Source of the DNA: Alphaproteobacteria bacterium
Lineage (GTDB): Bacteria; Pseudomonadota; Alphaproteobacteria; Rhodobacterales; Rhodobacteraceae
Assembly (NCBI GenBank): GCA_030429105.1
Contig: JAUIDE010000001.1
Coordinates: forward strand, 84,935 to 148,934
Direction: 5' to 3'
Length of the DNA stretch: 64,000 bases
A program made the position numbers and the translations under genes. Position 1 is the first letter of the stretch; each line of letters opens with the position of its first letter. The notes under the pieces were generated by a model, which saw only the letters and a program-made list of their open reading frames with translations, ran no database searches and was not told the origin of the DNA. Positions 25,974 through 34,182 of this stretch are shown here, piece after piece.

Positions 25974-26698
25974 GCGGCGATCCCGAACACGTCCCGCGCG
26001 AACCGGGGATAGGGGTTCGCGAGGTCCCGCGCGATCTCGCCCCGGATAAGTGCAAGGTCTTCAGCGCCCGGCGTCTCCGTCTCCGGCACATGATCTGGAA
26101 GATCAAAGGCGAAACCGGTCTGCTCCCGCACCTCCTCCGCCGTGACGCCCGGATGGACGGAGGCGAGGCGGAAGCGGCCCTTTCCGCGGTCGAAAATCAT
26201 AACGCAGAGATTGGTGACCAGAGCATGAGGCCCGCCGGGGCGGTGCACACCCGGCTCCGAGACGCCGGGTGCTGAGATGAAATCCACCCTCTCGGGGAAT
26301 ACGCGGCGAGAATGTTCGAGCCTGAACAGGATCACCTTCGGCACGAGGAAATAGAGGTAGGCCGAGCCGAAGGCGCCGGACCAGCGGACATCCATCTGCG
26401 GATAGGCTCCGATCCCGTGCAGATTGATGTTCGCCTGCCCGTCAATCTGCCCGCCGGACAAGAAGAACGCGTCCACCCGCCCCTGTGCCGCCTGATCGAA
26501 GAGCTCCACCCCGCCGTCGCAGCGATAGGCGGGAAGCTCGGAGCCGATGATGGAGACGCGCGCGCCCTCCCGTCTCGCGGTCAGCATCGCCGCTGCGCCG
26601 GGAATGGGGGAGAGAACGCCGCAGGCGATGTGCCCGGAGCCCGAAAGGAGCCCGGCCACGGCATGGATCAGCCGCTCCTCAAGCTTCACATCGCTCAT
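25970..26698 (-). CDS. CoA-transferase family I, beta subunit (IpdB/CatJ-like)
   Basis: A 242-residue subunit of the two-subunit CoA-transferase family. Signatures are GSELPAYRCDGGVELFDQAA at the site where classic enzymes carry the catalytic Glu, and LSGGQIDGQANINLHGIG. The latter resembles IpdB, the ring-opening hydrolase of steroid degradation, as much as 3-oxoadipate CoA-transferase. It forms the active enzyme with the alpha subunit, whose stop its ATG overlaps (26695-26698). Transferase versus hydrolase activity cannot be decided here. Confidence 0.82.
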   Translation of the reverse strand: MSDVKLEERLIHAVAGLLSGSGHIACGVLSPIPGAAAMLTARREGARVSIIGSELPAYRCDGGVELFDQAAQGRVDAFFLSGGQIDGQANINLHGIGAYPQMDVRWSGAFGSAYLYFLVPKVILFRLEHSRRVFPERVDFISAPGVSEPGVHRPGGPHALVTNLCVMIFDRGKGRFRLASVHPGVTAEEVREQTGFAFDLPDHVPETETPGAEDLALIRGEIARDLANPYPRFARDVFGIAA

Positions 26699-27513
26699 TC
26701 CGCGGCCCTCGGCGCCGCCTCTAGCCCGCCCAGCCACGCACTGAAGCCCTCCGGCGTTTTCGCCGCGCGAGCGTAGGATGCGATTTCAGCCTCGTCGACC
26801 GGATAGAGCCCCGGAGCCGCAGTCGGCCACGCCCCGCGCGGCGCCTCCGCCAGCGCGGCGACATAGAGCGAGGAGACGAGGTTGGGCGAGGCCGACTCGT
26901 CCTCGCGGAGGTCGTGCTCCACGATCTCCTCCACCGTAACAAGGCTTTGCTTCGCCGCATGGGCGAGCGTCTTCAGCTCGTGCCGCGGCCCGACCCAGAC
27001 ATTGCCGAACCGGTCAGCCTTGAGCGCATGGATCAGCGCGAAGTCGGGGCGGATCGGGGGGAGGATCACCACCGGGTCGCCGGGGGCGAAGGGGTTGTCG
27101 ATCACCTTCCAGTCCGGCCGGTTGGCGAGAAGGTCGGAGCCGATGATCCCGCGGATCGGAACGAAGGGCTGCCCCTTCTCCCCCGCCTGAAGCGCGGCGT
27201 AGACGGCGGGGCAGGTCGCGTCCCGCACCTCCACGGCGCCGGTCTTCACCGCCTCGACGAAGCGGGGCGCGAGGCCGAACTCGCCAAGCGTGACGCCCGA
27301 TGTCTCCACCACCTTCACGCAGCCCGCGCCGATCAGCAGGTCGGCGACCATCGAGGCGGTGGGGATCGTAACGAGATGGAGATCGCGCACGCCCCGCCGG
27401 ATCAACGCCCGGGCGAGCGCGATGGGCGAGAGCGGCTCCTTGGCTAACCCGACGCTCGCCCCGTCCGGGACCAGCGCAGCGAGATCGTCGGGCGTGGAGA
27501 GAAATCGGGTCAT
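26695..27513 (-). CDS. CoA-transferase family I, alpha subunit (IpdA/CatI-like)
   Basis: A 272-residue alpha subunit. The CoA-binding glycine-rich region of ordinary alpha subunits is replaced by GASVGLAKEPLSPIALARAL; ETSGVTLGEFGLAPRFVEA and IIGSDLLANRPDWKVIDNPF are further family features. It is the first gene of a three-gene minus-strand operon (alpha, beta, nucleoside hydrolase). It stands divergent from the WS/DGAT gene with 94 bases between. No beta-ketothiolase or steroid genes are nearby, so the acyl-CoA handled is unknown. Confidence 0.82.
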   Translation of the reverse strand: MTRFLSTPDDLAALVPDGASVGLAKEPLSPIALARALIRRGVRDLHLVTIPTASMVADLLIGAGCVKVVETSGVTLGEFGLAPRFVEAVKTGAVEVRDATCPAVYAALQAGEKGQPFVPIRGIIGSDLLANRPDWKVIDNPFAPGDPVVILPPIRPDFALIHALKADRFGNVWVGPRHELKTLAHAAKQSLVTVEEIVEHDLREDESASPNLVSSLYVAALAEAPRGAWPTAAPGLYPVDEAEIASYARAAKTPEGFSAWLGGLEAAPRAAE

Positions 27514-27607
27514 GGCGGCCTCCTCGCGACGATCCTGAACCCCCACGCGGCGTTTGCCAAGGCGCGACGGATGCCCCATGCTCGCGGAAAATAGGGAGGG
27601 GCCGCAA

Positions 27608-29320
27608 ATGGCCATGAAGCAGCTTTCGGGGATCGACGCCTCCTTTCTCTACATGGAGACGCCGGAGACGCCGATGCATGTCGCCGGGCTCACGCTCTAT
27701 GACCTGCCGCCCGGTTTCACCGGCTCCTTCCACGAGCACTTCAAGCGGTTCTTTGCCGGCCGCGTGCACCTGATCCCGATCTTCGGGAAGAAGCTGGCCA
27801 AGAGCGTGTTCGAAATCGACCACCCCGGTTGGGTGGATGCGGAGCCCGATCTCGACTGGCACATCGAGGGTCGGCGCCTGCCCGCTCCCGGCACGCAGCG
27901 CCAGCTTGAGGAACTCGTCGGCGCGCTCCATGAGGAGCGGCTTGACCGGACCCGCCCGCTCTGGCGCTTCACGGTGATCGAGGGGCTCGAATCTGGGCAG
28001 GTCGCGCTCTATTCGAAGGTCCACCATGCCGCCATCGACGGCGGAGCGGGGATGGTCATCACCCAGGCGCTCTATGACCTGACGCCTGAGCCGCGGAAGG
28101 TGCCGCCGCCGGAGCCAAAGGCGCCGGACCGCGTCCCGACCATTCCGGAACGGGCCGTTCTCGGACTGCACGACATCGCCTCCAACCTCATCCGCCAGCA
28201 ATTGCGCCTTTTCGAGGCGGCGCCGAAAGCGGCGGGGCAGATCGCGGACCTCCTCGCACCGGCGCTGAAGGGCGGGCTCTCGCTGCCTCAGCTTATCGCG
28301 CCGAAGACGCCGTTCAACGGAACGATCGGCGCAGCCCGCTCCTACGTCGCCCGTTCCGTGCCCCTTTCCGAGGCAAAGGCCGTGGCGAAGGCGACGGGGA
28401 CGACGATCAACGACGTGGTGATGGCGATCTCCTCCGGCGCGCTCCGGGCCTATCTCAATCGCCGCCGCGCCCTGCCGGACGCCGCGCTCGTCGCCTTCGT
28501 GCCGATCTCGCTGCGCGAGGCCGGTAACAAGGACCTGAACAATCAGGTCTTCGGCATGAATTGCCCGCTCGCCACGAATTACGGCGACCCGATGAAACGG
28601 CTTCAGATCATTAACCGGGACTCGCGGTCGTCGAAGACCGTAGCCGGCGGCCTCAAGGAACTTTCGCCACGGGACTACACGGTTCTCGGCGCGCCGATGC
28701 TGCTGCCGGGCCTCATGCAGCTTTATGGCGCGACGCGGCTTGCAGATGTGGCGCCGAACCCGGTCAATGTCGTCATTTCGAACAATGCCGGCCCGCCCGT
28801 GCCTCTCTATTGCGCCGGCGCCAAGGTGACGGCGCTCTATCCGGTCTCCATACCGGTGCACGGCGTCGGCGTTAACATCACCGTGCAAAGCTATATGGAT
28901 GCGCTCGATTTCGGCATCACGGCGGACGCCGCCTCCGTCCCCGACATTGATCGCATGGGGGAAGATCTCGTCGCCGCCCATCTTGAGCTGAGGGACGCGG
29001 CGCTTGGCAAGCCTGCGCCGCCGCCCGTTGCCGAAAAGTCTGCGCTGCGTGTCGTCGCTGGGTCCGCTTCGGCTCCGAAAGCTGTTGCGGCTCCGAAGGC
29101 CGCCCCGAAGGAGCCGGTCAGGAAGCCGCGTCCGAAGACCCCCGCGAAGCCGGCAGACGCGGCGGCGAAGGCGACGTCGAAATCGGCTCCAAAGACGCCG
29201 GCGGATAAACCGGCTAGGAAGCCGCGCGCCGAGCCGCCCGCCAAAGTGGCTTCGGACGCCGCGGCGAAGGCGCCGGAGAACCCTCGCGCCAGAAAGCCGA
29301 AGCCGCCGGCGCCCAAGTGA
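27608..29320 (+). CDS. Wax ester synthase/diacylglycerol acyltransferase (WS/DGAT) with H1-like tail
   Basis: A 570-residue bifunctional acyltransferase that esterifies fatty alcohols or diacylglycerol with acyl-CoA to make storage lipid at the membrane. The catalytic motif HHAAIDG is at residues 139-145, and the C-terminal signature NVVISNNAGPPVPLYCAGA (PLW-like region) is present. The catalytic part ends near residue 470. About 100 residues of Ala/Lys/Pro repeats follow (AAPKAAPKEPVRKPRPKTPAK-type), like histone H1 or phasin tails. The start at 27608 has AGGGAGGGG upstream. Neighbours (hydrolase, phasins) point to a storage-granule cluster. Confidence 0.92.
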   Translation: MAMKQLSGIDASFLYMETPETPMHVAGLTLYDLPPGFTGSFHEHFKRFFAGRVHLIPIFGKKLAKSVFEIDHPGWVDAEPDLDWHIEGRRLPAPGTQRQLEELVGALHEERLDRTRPLWRFTVIEGLESGQVALYSKVHHAAIDGGAGMVITQALYDLTPEPRKVPPPEPKAPDRVPTIPERAVLGLHDIASNLIRQQLRLFEAAPKAAGQIADLLAPALKGGLSLPQLIAPKTPFNGTIGAARSYVARSVPLSEAKAVAKATGTTINDVVMAISSGALRAYLNRRRALPDAALVAFVPISLREAGNKDLNNQVFGMNCPLATNYGDPMKRLQIINRDSRSSKTVAGGLKELSPRDYTVLGAPMLLPGLMQLYGATRLADVAPNPVNVVISNNAGPPVPLYCAGAKVTALYPVSIPVHGVGVNITVQSYMDALDFGITADAASVPDIDRMGEDLVAAHLELRDAALGKPAPPPVAEKSALRVVAGSASAPKAVAAPKAAPKEPVRKPRPKTPAKPADAAAKATSKSAPKTPADKPARKPRAEPPAKVASDAAAKAPENPRARKPKPPAPK

Positions 29321-29420
29321 CGTTGCGTCATACGCGCGTGAACCAGTGGCGTTTTGTCACGCACACGCCTACCTTTCTGTAAAGCCGGATTGACACCGGC
29401 GTGAACGAAGGGGCCGTCGC

Positions 29421-30188
29421 ATGTCAGATGTTGTCGCCGCGCCGAGCCGGGCGCTTCTCCTGATGGAGCTTCGGGCGATTCCGGAGCTGTTTGGGTTCAC
29501 TCTCTCTTGGCCGACGCTTGCGGCGATCTCGCCTCGCGGAGACGGGCAGCCGGTCATGGTTCTGCCTGGCCTCGTGACGTCGGACAGGGCGACGGCGCCG
29601 CTGCGCTCGCTCCTCTCCACGCTCGGCTATCCGACGAAGGGTTGGGACCTCGGGCGGAACTACGGCCCCCTTCCGGGAATTGAAGACGGCATGAAGGCCC
29701 GGCTCGCCGCTCTGTCGGAGAAATACGGTCGTAAGGTGAGCCTGATCGGCTGGAGCTTAGGCGGCATTTATGCGCGGCAACTCGCGAAGATGATGCCCGA
29801 GCATGTCCGGCAGGTGATCACCCTTGGTTCCCCTTTCAACGGGGACCCTCGCGCCACAAATGCCTGGCGCGTCTATCAGTTCGCCTCCGGACACAAGGTG
29901 GATGACCGGGACCGCCATATGGGCGGCGCGATCTCCGCCCCGCCGCCCGTCCCGACGACGGCGATCTACAGCCGGACGGACGGTGTCTGCAACTGGCGCG
30001 CATGCATCGAGACCGTCTCCGACATAGCGGAGAACATCGAGGTCAAGTCCAGCCATTGCGGCCTTGGCCATGATCCCGCCGCCGCCTACGCCATCGCTGA
30101 CAGGCTGGCGCAGAAGGAAGACGAATGGGCGCCGTTCGATCGGGGCGGGCTGAGGACCTTCGCCTATCCGAGGCCCGAGAGCGCCTGA
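29421..30188 (+). CDS. Alpha/beta hydrolase (lipase/esterase-like)
   Basis: A 255-residue alpha/beta hydrolase. The nucleophile elbow is GWSLGG (S112), preceded by the oxyanion segment VMVLPGLVTSD; an Asp in YSRTDGVCNW and a His in SSHCGLGHDP are good triad candidates. There is no signal peptide, so it acts in the cytoplasm. It lies 100 bases after WS/DGAT on the same strand, and may hydrolyse or remodel the stored lipid. Its stop is 5 bases from the end of the convergent phasin gene. Confidence 0.85.
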   Translation: MSDVVAAPSRALLLMELRAIPELFGFTLSWPTLAAISPRGDGQPVMVLPGLVTSDRATAPLRSLLSTLGYPTKGWDLGRNYGPLPGIEDGMKARLAALSEKYGRKVSLIGWSLGGIYARQLAKMMPEHVRQVITLGSPFNGDPRATNAWRVYQFASGHKVDDRDRHMGGAISAPPPVPTTAIYSRTDGVCNWRACIETVSDIAENIEVKSSHCGLGHDPAAAYAIADRLAQKEDEWAPFDRGGLRTFAYPRPESA

Positions 30189-30192
30189 TCGA

Positions 30193-30615
30193 TCAACCCT
30201 TCTTGCCCTGAAGCTCAGCCAGCGCGGCCTCGACCCGCGCCTTCAGCACATCGAGGCTGTCCGTTCCGCTTTCGCGCATGATCTCGCCCATGGCGGTGGC
30301 GTTCTTAACCGTCGTCTCGAAGCTCTTCCGGGCGAACTCCGCCTGCCGGGACATGAGGTTTGCAGGGTCCGCCCCGCCCTTCGTCGCCTCCTGAACCATC
30401 TCGGAAATCTCGGCGAGCGCCTCCTCAAGCGCCGCGCGCTGACGGTCCATCATCGACTGCGCGCCGCGGGACTGGATCGCCGCCGCCTCCTGCAGGGCCT
30501 GCAGGTTCTTCCGGTGATGGTCCAGAATGTTCCCGATCTCGGGCTTTGGCAGGTTCATGTCCTGCCCGAACTTCGTGAACAGGTCGAGAAAGGGATTCTT
30601 CATCTGGTCGGCCAT
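30193..30615 (-). CDS. Phasin-family granule-associated protein
   Basis: A 140-residue, almost wholly helical, amphipathic protein (NPFLDLFTKFGQDMNLPKP at the N-terminus, then long Ala/Glu/Lys helices such as SRQAEFARKSFETTVKNATA). This pattern matches phasins, which coat polyhydroxyalkanoate or lipid granules. Lying beside WS/DGAT and a hydrolase, it probably coats storage inclusions. A second phasin gene is at 32228. The ATG at 30615 is preceded by a purine-rich aaggagcgacccgcg stretch; Met5 (30603) is an alternative. Confidence 0.78.
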   Translation of the reverse strand: MADQMKNPFLDLFTKFGQDMNLPKPEIGNILDHHRKNLQALQEAAAIQSRGAQSMMDRQRAALEEALAEISEMVQEATKGGADPANLMSRQAEFARKSFETTVKNATAMGEIMRESGTDSLDVLKARVEAALAELQGKKG

Positions 30616-30678
30616 CGCGGGTCGCTCCTTCGCGCCGTCGGGATCACCCGGCCACCATGGCGGAGCGGCGCCGCGGAA

Positions 30679-31950
30679 TCAAACACCGAAGACGTGAACG
30701 AGCAGGATATAGAGCGTGAGCCCGGCGAGCCCGCCGATCAGCATTCCGTTGAACCGGATGTACTGCAGGTCCCGCCCAACATTCGCCTCGATGAGCATCG
30801 TAAGCTGGGCGAGGTCCCATCCCTTCACCTGTTCGGCGATGAAGCGGCCGATGGAGGATTTCTGCGCGGCGACGAAGGCGGAAAGCGCGGTCACCATCCC
30901 GGCGTTCACGTCGGCCCGGAGTTTCGGCTCGTCGCGGAGCGCGCGTGCCATGTCTGTCAGCAAGGCGGCGAGGCGCTCCGCGATCTGCGAGGAGTCGGAG
31001 GCGGCGTCCTTCTCCGCGAAGGCGCGGAGCGCGGCCCAGAGCTGGTCCGCGATCTGCGCGAGTTCGGGGCGGGCGAGGAAGCTCTCCTTCGCCGCCTCGA
31101 TCCGCGCCCGGAACTTCTTCGAGCGCTTCACCCGGCGGATATAGGCGCGGAAGAACACTTCGAATTCCTGGCGGAGCGCGTGCTCCGGGTCCGCCTTCAC
31201 CTCCTCCATCAGCGCCCCCGCCGTCTTCAGGATGCGGCGGAGGATCAGCGCGTCGGCGCGGAAGATGTTGAGGACGGTGGGGAGCTCCTCCGCCACACGG
31301 CGCCGGATCGCTTCCACAGCCGCTTCGTCGGCGAGGAAGCGCTGAAGCGCCTCGATCACGCCGTCGAGCAGCTTCTGGTGGCGTCCGCCCTCCGCAAGCC
31401 CCTCCGCCAGTTCGAGCGCGAGGGGCGCGATCTCTGTCTTCCGGAGCTGGATGGCGACGCGCTCCGCTGCGAAGTCCTTCAGGCCGCTCTCCTCCATCGC
31501 CGCGAGCATCTGCGGCGCGAGGCGCGCGACGAAGCGGGCGAGGCCCTCCGTCTTCTCCCGGTCCGAAAGCCAGGCGATCATCTCCGCGGCGAAGTCGAGC
31601 TCCTTCAGCTTGGCCTCCACGGGCGCGGGGGCGAGGAAGTTCTCCTCGATGAAGGCGCCGAGATTCTCTGCGATCCGGTCCTGGTTGCGGGGAATGATCG
31701 CGGTATGGGGGATCGGCAGGCCGAGCGGGCGACGGAAGAGCGCGACGACCGCATACCAGTCCGCCAGCCCGCCGATCGCCGCCGCCTCGGCGAAGGCGGC
31801 GACATAGGCGAGCCAGGGCGCCTGCGGCTCCAGCAGCTTCGCCGCGACGAGGACGACGACGCAGAGCGCGAGGGCGAGCGTGGCGAGCAGCTTCACGCGC
31901 CTCAGCTCATAGAGCTTCCGCCGCTCCTCGGGGTTCAGCATGGCGATCAC
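30679..31950 (-). CDS. DUF445-family membrane protein
   Basis: A 423-residue protein of the DUF445 (YjiN-like) family. Two hydrophobic helices near residues 22-65 are followed by ADWYAVVALFRRPLGLPIPHTAI, the family signature, then a long helical soluble region and a C-terminal membrane segment (GMLIGGLAGLTLYILLVHVF). The function is unknown; a structural role in the membrane is suggested by its layout. The start is GTG at 31950 because AAGGAGGAG ends 4-5 bases upstream, rather than the ATG at 31941. It lies 63 bases upstream of the phasin gene on the same strand. Confidence 0.85.
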   Translation of the reverse strand: MIAMLNPEERRKLYELRRVKLLATLALALCVVVLVAAKLLEPQAPWLAYVAAFAEAAAIGGLADWYAVVALFRRPLGLPIPHTAIIPRNQDRIAENLGAFIEENFLAPAPVEAKLKELDFAAEMIAWLSDREKTEGLARFVARLAPQMLAAMEESGLKDFAAERVAIQLRKTEIAPLALELAEGLAEGGRHQKLLDGVIEALQRFLADEAAVEAIRRRVAEELPTVLNIFRADALILRRILKTAGALMEEVKADPEHALRQEFEVFFRAYIRRVKRSKKFRARIEAAKESFLARPELAQIADQLWAALRAFAEKDAASDSSQIAERLAALLTDMARALRDEPKLRADVNAGMVTALSAFVAAQKSSIGRFIAEQVKGWDLAQLTMLIEANVGRDLQYIRFNGMLIGGLAGLTLYILLVHVFGV

Positions 31951-32006
31951 CGGCTCCTCCTTCGCGGCGTTGCCCGGCCTATATGGGCGCGGCCCGCGCG
32001 ATGGCT

Positions 32007-32023
32007 ATGTTGCAGTGCGGCAG
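32007..32023. promoter_or_regulatory. TTGCAGTGCGGCAG motif between DUF445 and phasin genes
   Basis: ATGTTGCAGTGCGGCAG recurs almost exactly as ATGTTGCAAGTGCG at 32131-32144, which overlaps the phasin promoter. TGC/GCA-rich boxes of this kind are bound by PhaR repressors upstream of phasin and PHA genes in alphaproteobacteria. The two copies are 124 bases apart, one nearer each divergent gene. Confidence 0.4.
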
Positions 32024-32133
32024 AAAGGTCAACGGATCACGCCCCGGCGGTCGGGGGCGCCCACGCTCTTCGCAGGAAAGTTCATTCTTAACAGGGTCTA
32101 ACAGTTTTTTTACCGGGTCGGCGAGAATTCATG

Positions 32134-32162
32134 TTGCAAGTGCGAAGAGCGCCCCCTATATG
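32134..32162 (+). promoter_or_regulatory. Predicted phasin promoter overlapping a TTGCA box
   Basis: TTGCAA (32134-32139) and TATATG (32157-32162) are exactly 17 bases apart, a good sigma-70 layout. The -35 element is part of the repeated ATGTTGCA-GTGCG motif, so a PhaR-type repressor bound there would block polymerase. The rest of 31951-32227 holds no gene; it includes a T-run (32104-32111) but nothing else I can name. Confidence 0.5.
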
Positions 32163-32227
32163 CCTCCCATCCCGGGTCGATGCGCGACCGGGCCTGACCC
32201 ATAGCTTAGACCAAGGATGGACCTGAG

Positions 32228-32683
32228 ATGACCACCGCCGCCAACGCCAAAAAGACCGCCAAGACCGAAGATTTCTCCGCCGCGAAGATCGCGGACGGCG
32301 CCCGCGAGTTCGTGACGCGCACCGCCGCCTCCGCCAAGGAGCGGACCGAGAGCGCCTATGAGGGCGCGCAGAAGTTCAATTCCGGCCTCGAGAAGACGAT
32401 GAGCCGCCTCGTGACCGGCTATGTCGGCATCCTCTCCGAGATCGCCGACGCCTCGCGCGCCAACACGCTGCACACGCTCGCGATGGTCGAGAAGCTGGCG
32501 CAGGCGAAGACGGTGACGGAAGCCGGCCAGATCCAGGTCGACTATGTCCGCGAATACGCCACTGCTAACTATGACCGCGCCCGCAATGCCTTCGCGCAGA
32601 CGCGCGAGGTCGTGACGGAGGGCGCCGAGGCGATCCGCGAGAGCGTCGCGGACGTTCTGCCGATGACGAAGAAGGCCGCGTAA
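32228..32683 (+). CDS. Phasin-family protein
   Basis: A 151-residue phasin of the alphaproteobacterial Phasin_2 type. The core (about residues 30-125) is amphipathic helix with the typical GAQKFNSGLEKTMSRL and QIQVDYVREYATANYDRARN segments; the ends are Ala/Lys-rich. It coats polyhydroxyalkanoate granules and limits their coalescence. It stands alone between a promoter with a possible PhaR site and a strong terminator, as expected for an abundant granule protein. No PHA synthase gene is in the window. Confidence 0.88.
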   Translation: MTTAANAKKTAKTEDFSAAKIADGAREFVTRTAASAKERTESAYEGAQKFNSGLEKTMSRLVTGYVGILSEIADASRANTLHTLAMVEKLAQAKTVTEAGQIQVDYVREYATANYDRARNAFAQTREVVTEGAEAIRESVADVLPMTKKAA

Positions 32684-32712
32684 GCGCCAGACCCTTTAGG
32701 GGACAGTGAGAG

Positions 32713-32745
32713 CGGCCCGCGCCCCCAGGCGCGGGCCGTTTTCGT
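32713..32745 (+). terminator. Intrinsic terminator downstream of the phasin gene
   Basis: An 11-bp perfect G+C-rich stem, CGGCCCGCGCC (32713-32723) and GGCGCGGGCCG (32728-32738) with a 4-base loop, is followed by TTTTCGTTT. It lies 30 bases after the phasin stop and just beyond the convergent serine hydrolase stop. Confidence 0.85.
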
Positions 32746-32746
32746 T

Positions 32747-33988
32747 TCAGTCGTCTGTATCGACGAGCGCGCCGTAGACCATGTTCCGCAATTGGGCGCG
32801 GAGCGGGACGCGGTGCTTGGGGGACTGCATCATGTAGAGCACGAACATGTCGTTCTCCGGATCGGCCCAGTAATAGGTGCCGGCGGCGCCGCCCCAGTTG
32901 TATTCGCCGACGACGCCCATGGCCGGCGCGCCTGCGGCCTCGCGCACGGCGACGCCGAGGCCGAAGCCGTAGCCGCCGCCGGGGAGGTAGTATTTGCCGG
33001 GCTTGATGCCGCGCGGGGCGAGGTGATCCGCTGTCATGTAGGCGACCGTCGCCGGGGAGAGGAGGCGGACGCCGTCGAGTTCCCCGCCGTTCATCAGCAT
33101 CTGGGCGAAGCGGGCGTAGTCATGCGCGGTGGAGACGAGGCCGCCGCCGCCCGACTCGAAGGCGCGGGGCTGCGCCGGGTCGAACATCGCGAGCGGGCCG
33201 ACGCCCATATCCTCCGGCACGGCTTCGGCGAGGCGGGCGCGCTCGTCCTCCCGGTCGGCCCAGAAGCCGGTGTCCGTCATCTCGAGCGGGGTGAAGACGC
33301 GCTCCTCCATCACCTGTCCGAGGGGCTTTCCCTCCACGACCTCGATGAGGGCGCCCAGAACGTCGGTCGAGCGGCTGTATTCCCAGACCTCGCCGGGGTG
33401 ATGTTCGAGCGGGAGGCCGGCGATGATGCGCGCCACCTCCCGGTTGTCGAAGCCGCCGTTCTCGACGTTCGCGGCGTTCAGCGCGTCCCGCGCCGGGCCG
33501 GCGCCGAAGAAGCCGTAGGTCAGGCCGGCGGTGTGGAGGAGGAGGTCGTGCACCGTCATGGCCCGGCGCGCGGGGGCCTCGCCCTCTTCCGTCAGAACCT
33601 TCATCTCCTTGTATTCGGGGAGATAGGCGTGGACGGGGTGGGAAAGGTCGAGCCTGCCTTCCTCCACCAGCATCATCGCGACCACGGAGGTGATCGGCTT
33701 CGTCATGGAATAGATGCGGAAGATCGAATCCTCCGTCATCGGGTCGCCGCCCGGGCGGCGGAGGCCCATCGTGGAAAGATGCGCGATCTGGCCGTCGCGG
33801 ACGATCATCATGATCGCGCCGGGGAAATCCCCGCGCTCGATCCGGGCGGAGATCGCGGCGTCGAGCGCGGCGAGGCGCGCCTTGTCGAAGCCGAGCGCCT
33901 CCGCGTCTCCGCGCGGAAGCTCCGCCGCCGAGGCGGAGAAAAGGCCGAGGGCGAGCGCCCCGGCGAGAAGGCCGAACCCTTGTTTCAT
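32747..33988 (-). CDS. Exported serine hydrolase, beta-lactamase/EstB family
   Basis: A 413-residue member of the class C beta-lactamase-like esterase family. Residues 1-22 are a Sec signal peptide (GALALGLFSASAAE), so it is periplasmic. The catalytic Ser-x-x-Lys is SMTK in FRIYSMTKPITSV, and the Tyr motif is YSRS; the third box lies near the C-terminal GGAAGTYYW. Relatives are esterases or transesterases, rarely true beta-lactamases. It is monocistronic, and a 14-bp palindrome lies in its upstream region (34105-34118). Confidence 0.88.
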   Translation of the reverse strand: MKQGFGLLAGALALGLFSASAAELPRGDAEALGFDKARLAALDAAISARIERGDFPGAIMMIVRDGQIAHLSTMGLRRPGGDPMTEDSIFRIYSMTKPITSVVAMMLVEEGRLDLSHPVHAYLPEYKEMKVLTEEGEAPARRAMTVHDLLLHTAGLTYGFFGAGPARDALNAANVENGGFDNREVARIIAGLPLEHHPGEVWEYSRSTDVLGALIEVVEGKPLGQVMEERVFTPLEMTDTGFWADREDERARLAEAVPEDMGVGPLAMFDPAQPRAFESGGGGLVSTAHDYARFAQMLMNGGELDGVRLLSPATVAYMTADHLAPRGIKPGKYYLPGGGYGFGLGVAVREAAGAPAMGVVGEYNWGGAAGTYYWADPENDMFVLYMMQSPKHRVPLRAQLRNMVYGALVDTDD

Positions 33989-34110
33989 GCGTCGTCTCCC
34001 GTGTCTGGCCCCGTTCGGGGTCTCCCGCGCCTTTGGCGCCTGAAGGCAGGGTAGGGGACGGGGGCCGGGCGCGCAACCGGGAGGAGATCGGGGCTTAGGA
34101 GGCCATAACC

Positions 34111-34167
34111 ATGGTTATCGGCTTTGGAGGCTTGATATTGTTATATTTTTTCCGTGATCGACTCTGA
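34111..34167 (+). CDS. Possible small ORF encoding an 18-residue hydrophobic peptide
   Basis: The ATG at 34111 follows a perfect AGGAGG (34097-34102) by 8 bases, and the frame reads MVIGFGGLILLYFFRDRL then stop: a hydrophobic stretch with a basic end, like a small membrane peptide. The surrounding DNA is A+T-rich, unlike the coding DNA around it, and a 9-bp stem-loop follows at 34183. Being so short it could arise by chance; the ribosome site is the main argument. Confidence 0.3.
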   Translation: MVIGFGGLILLYFFRDRL

Positions 34168-34182
34168 AACATTCGCAGGAGA

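Noticed and set aside
29390..29395. TTGACA as a -35 element for the hydrolase gene
   Set aside because: It is only 26 bases from the ATG with no -10 hexamer at the right distance.
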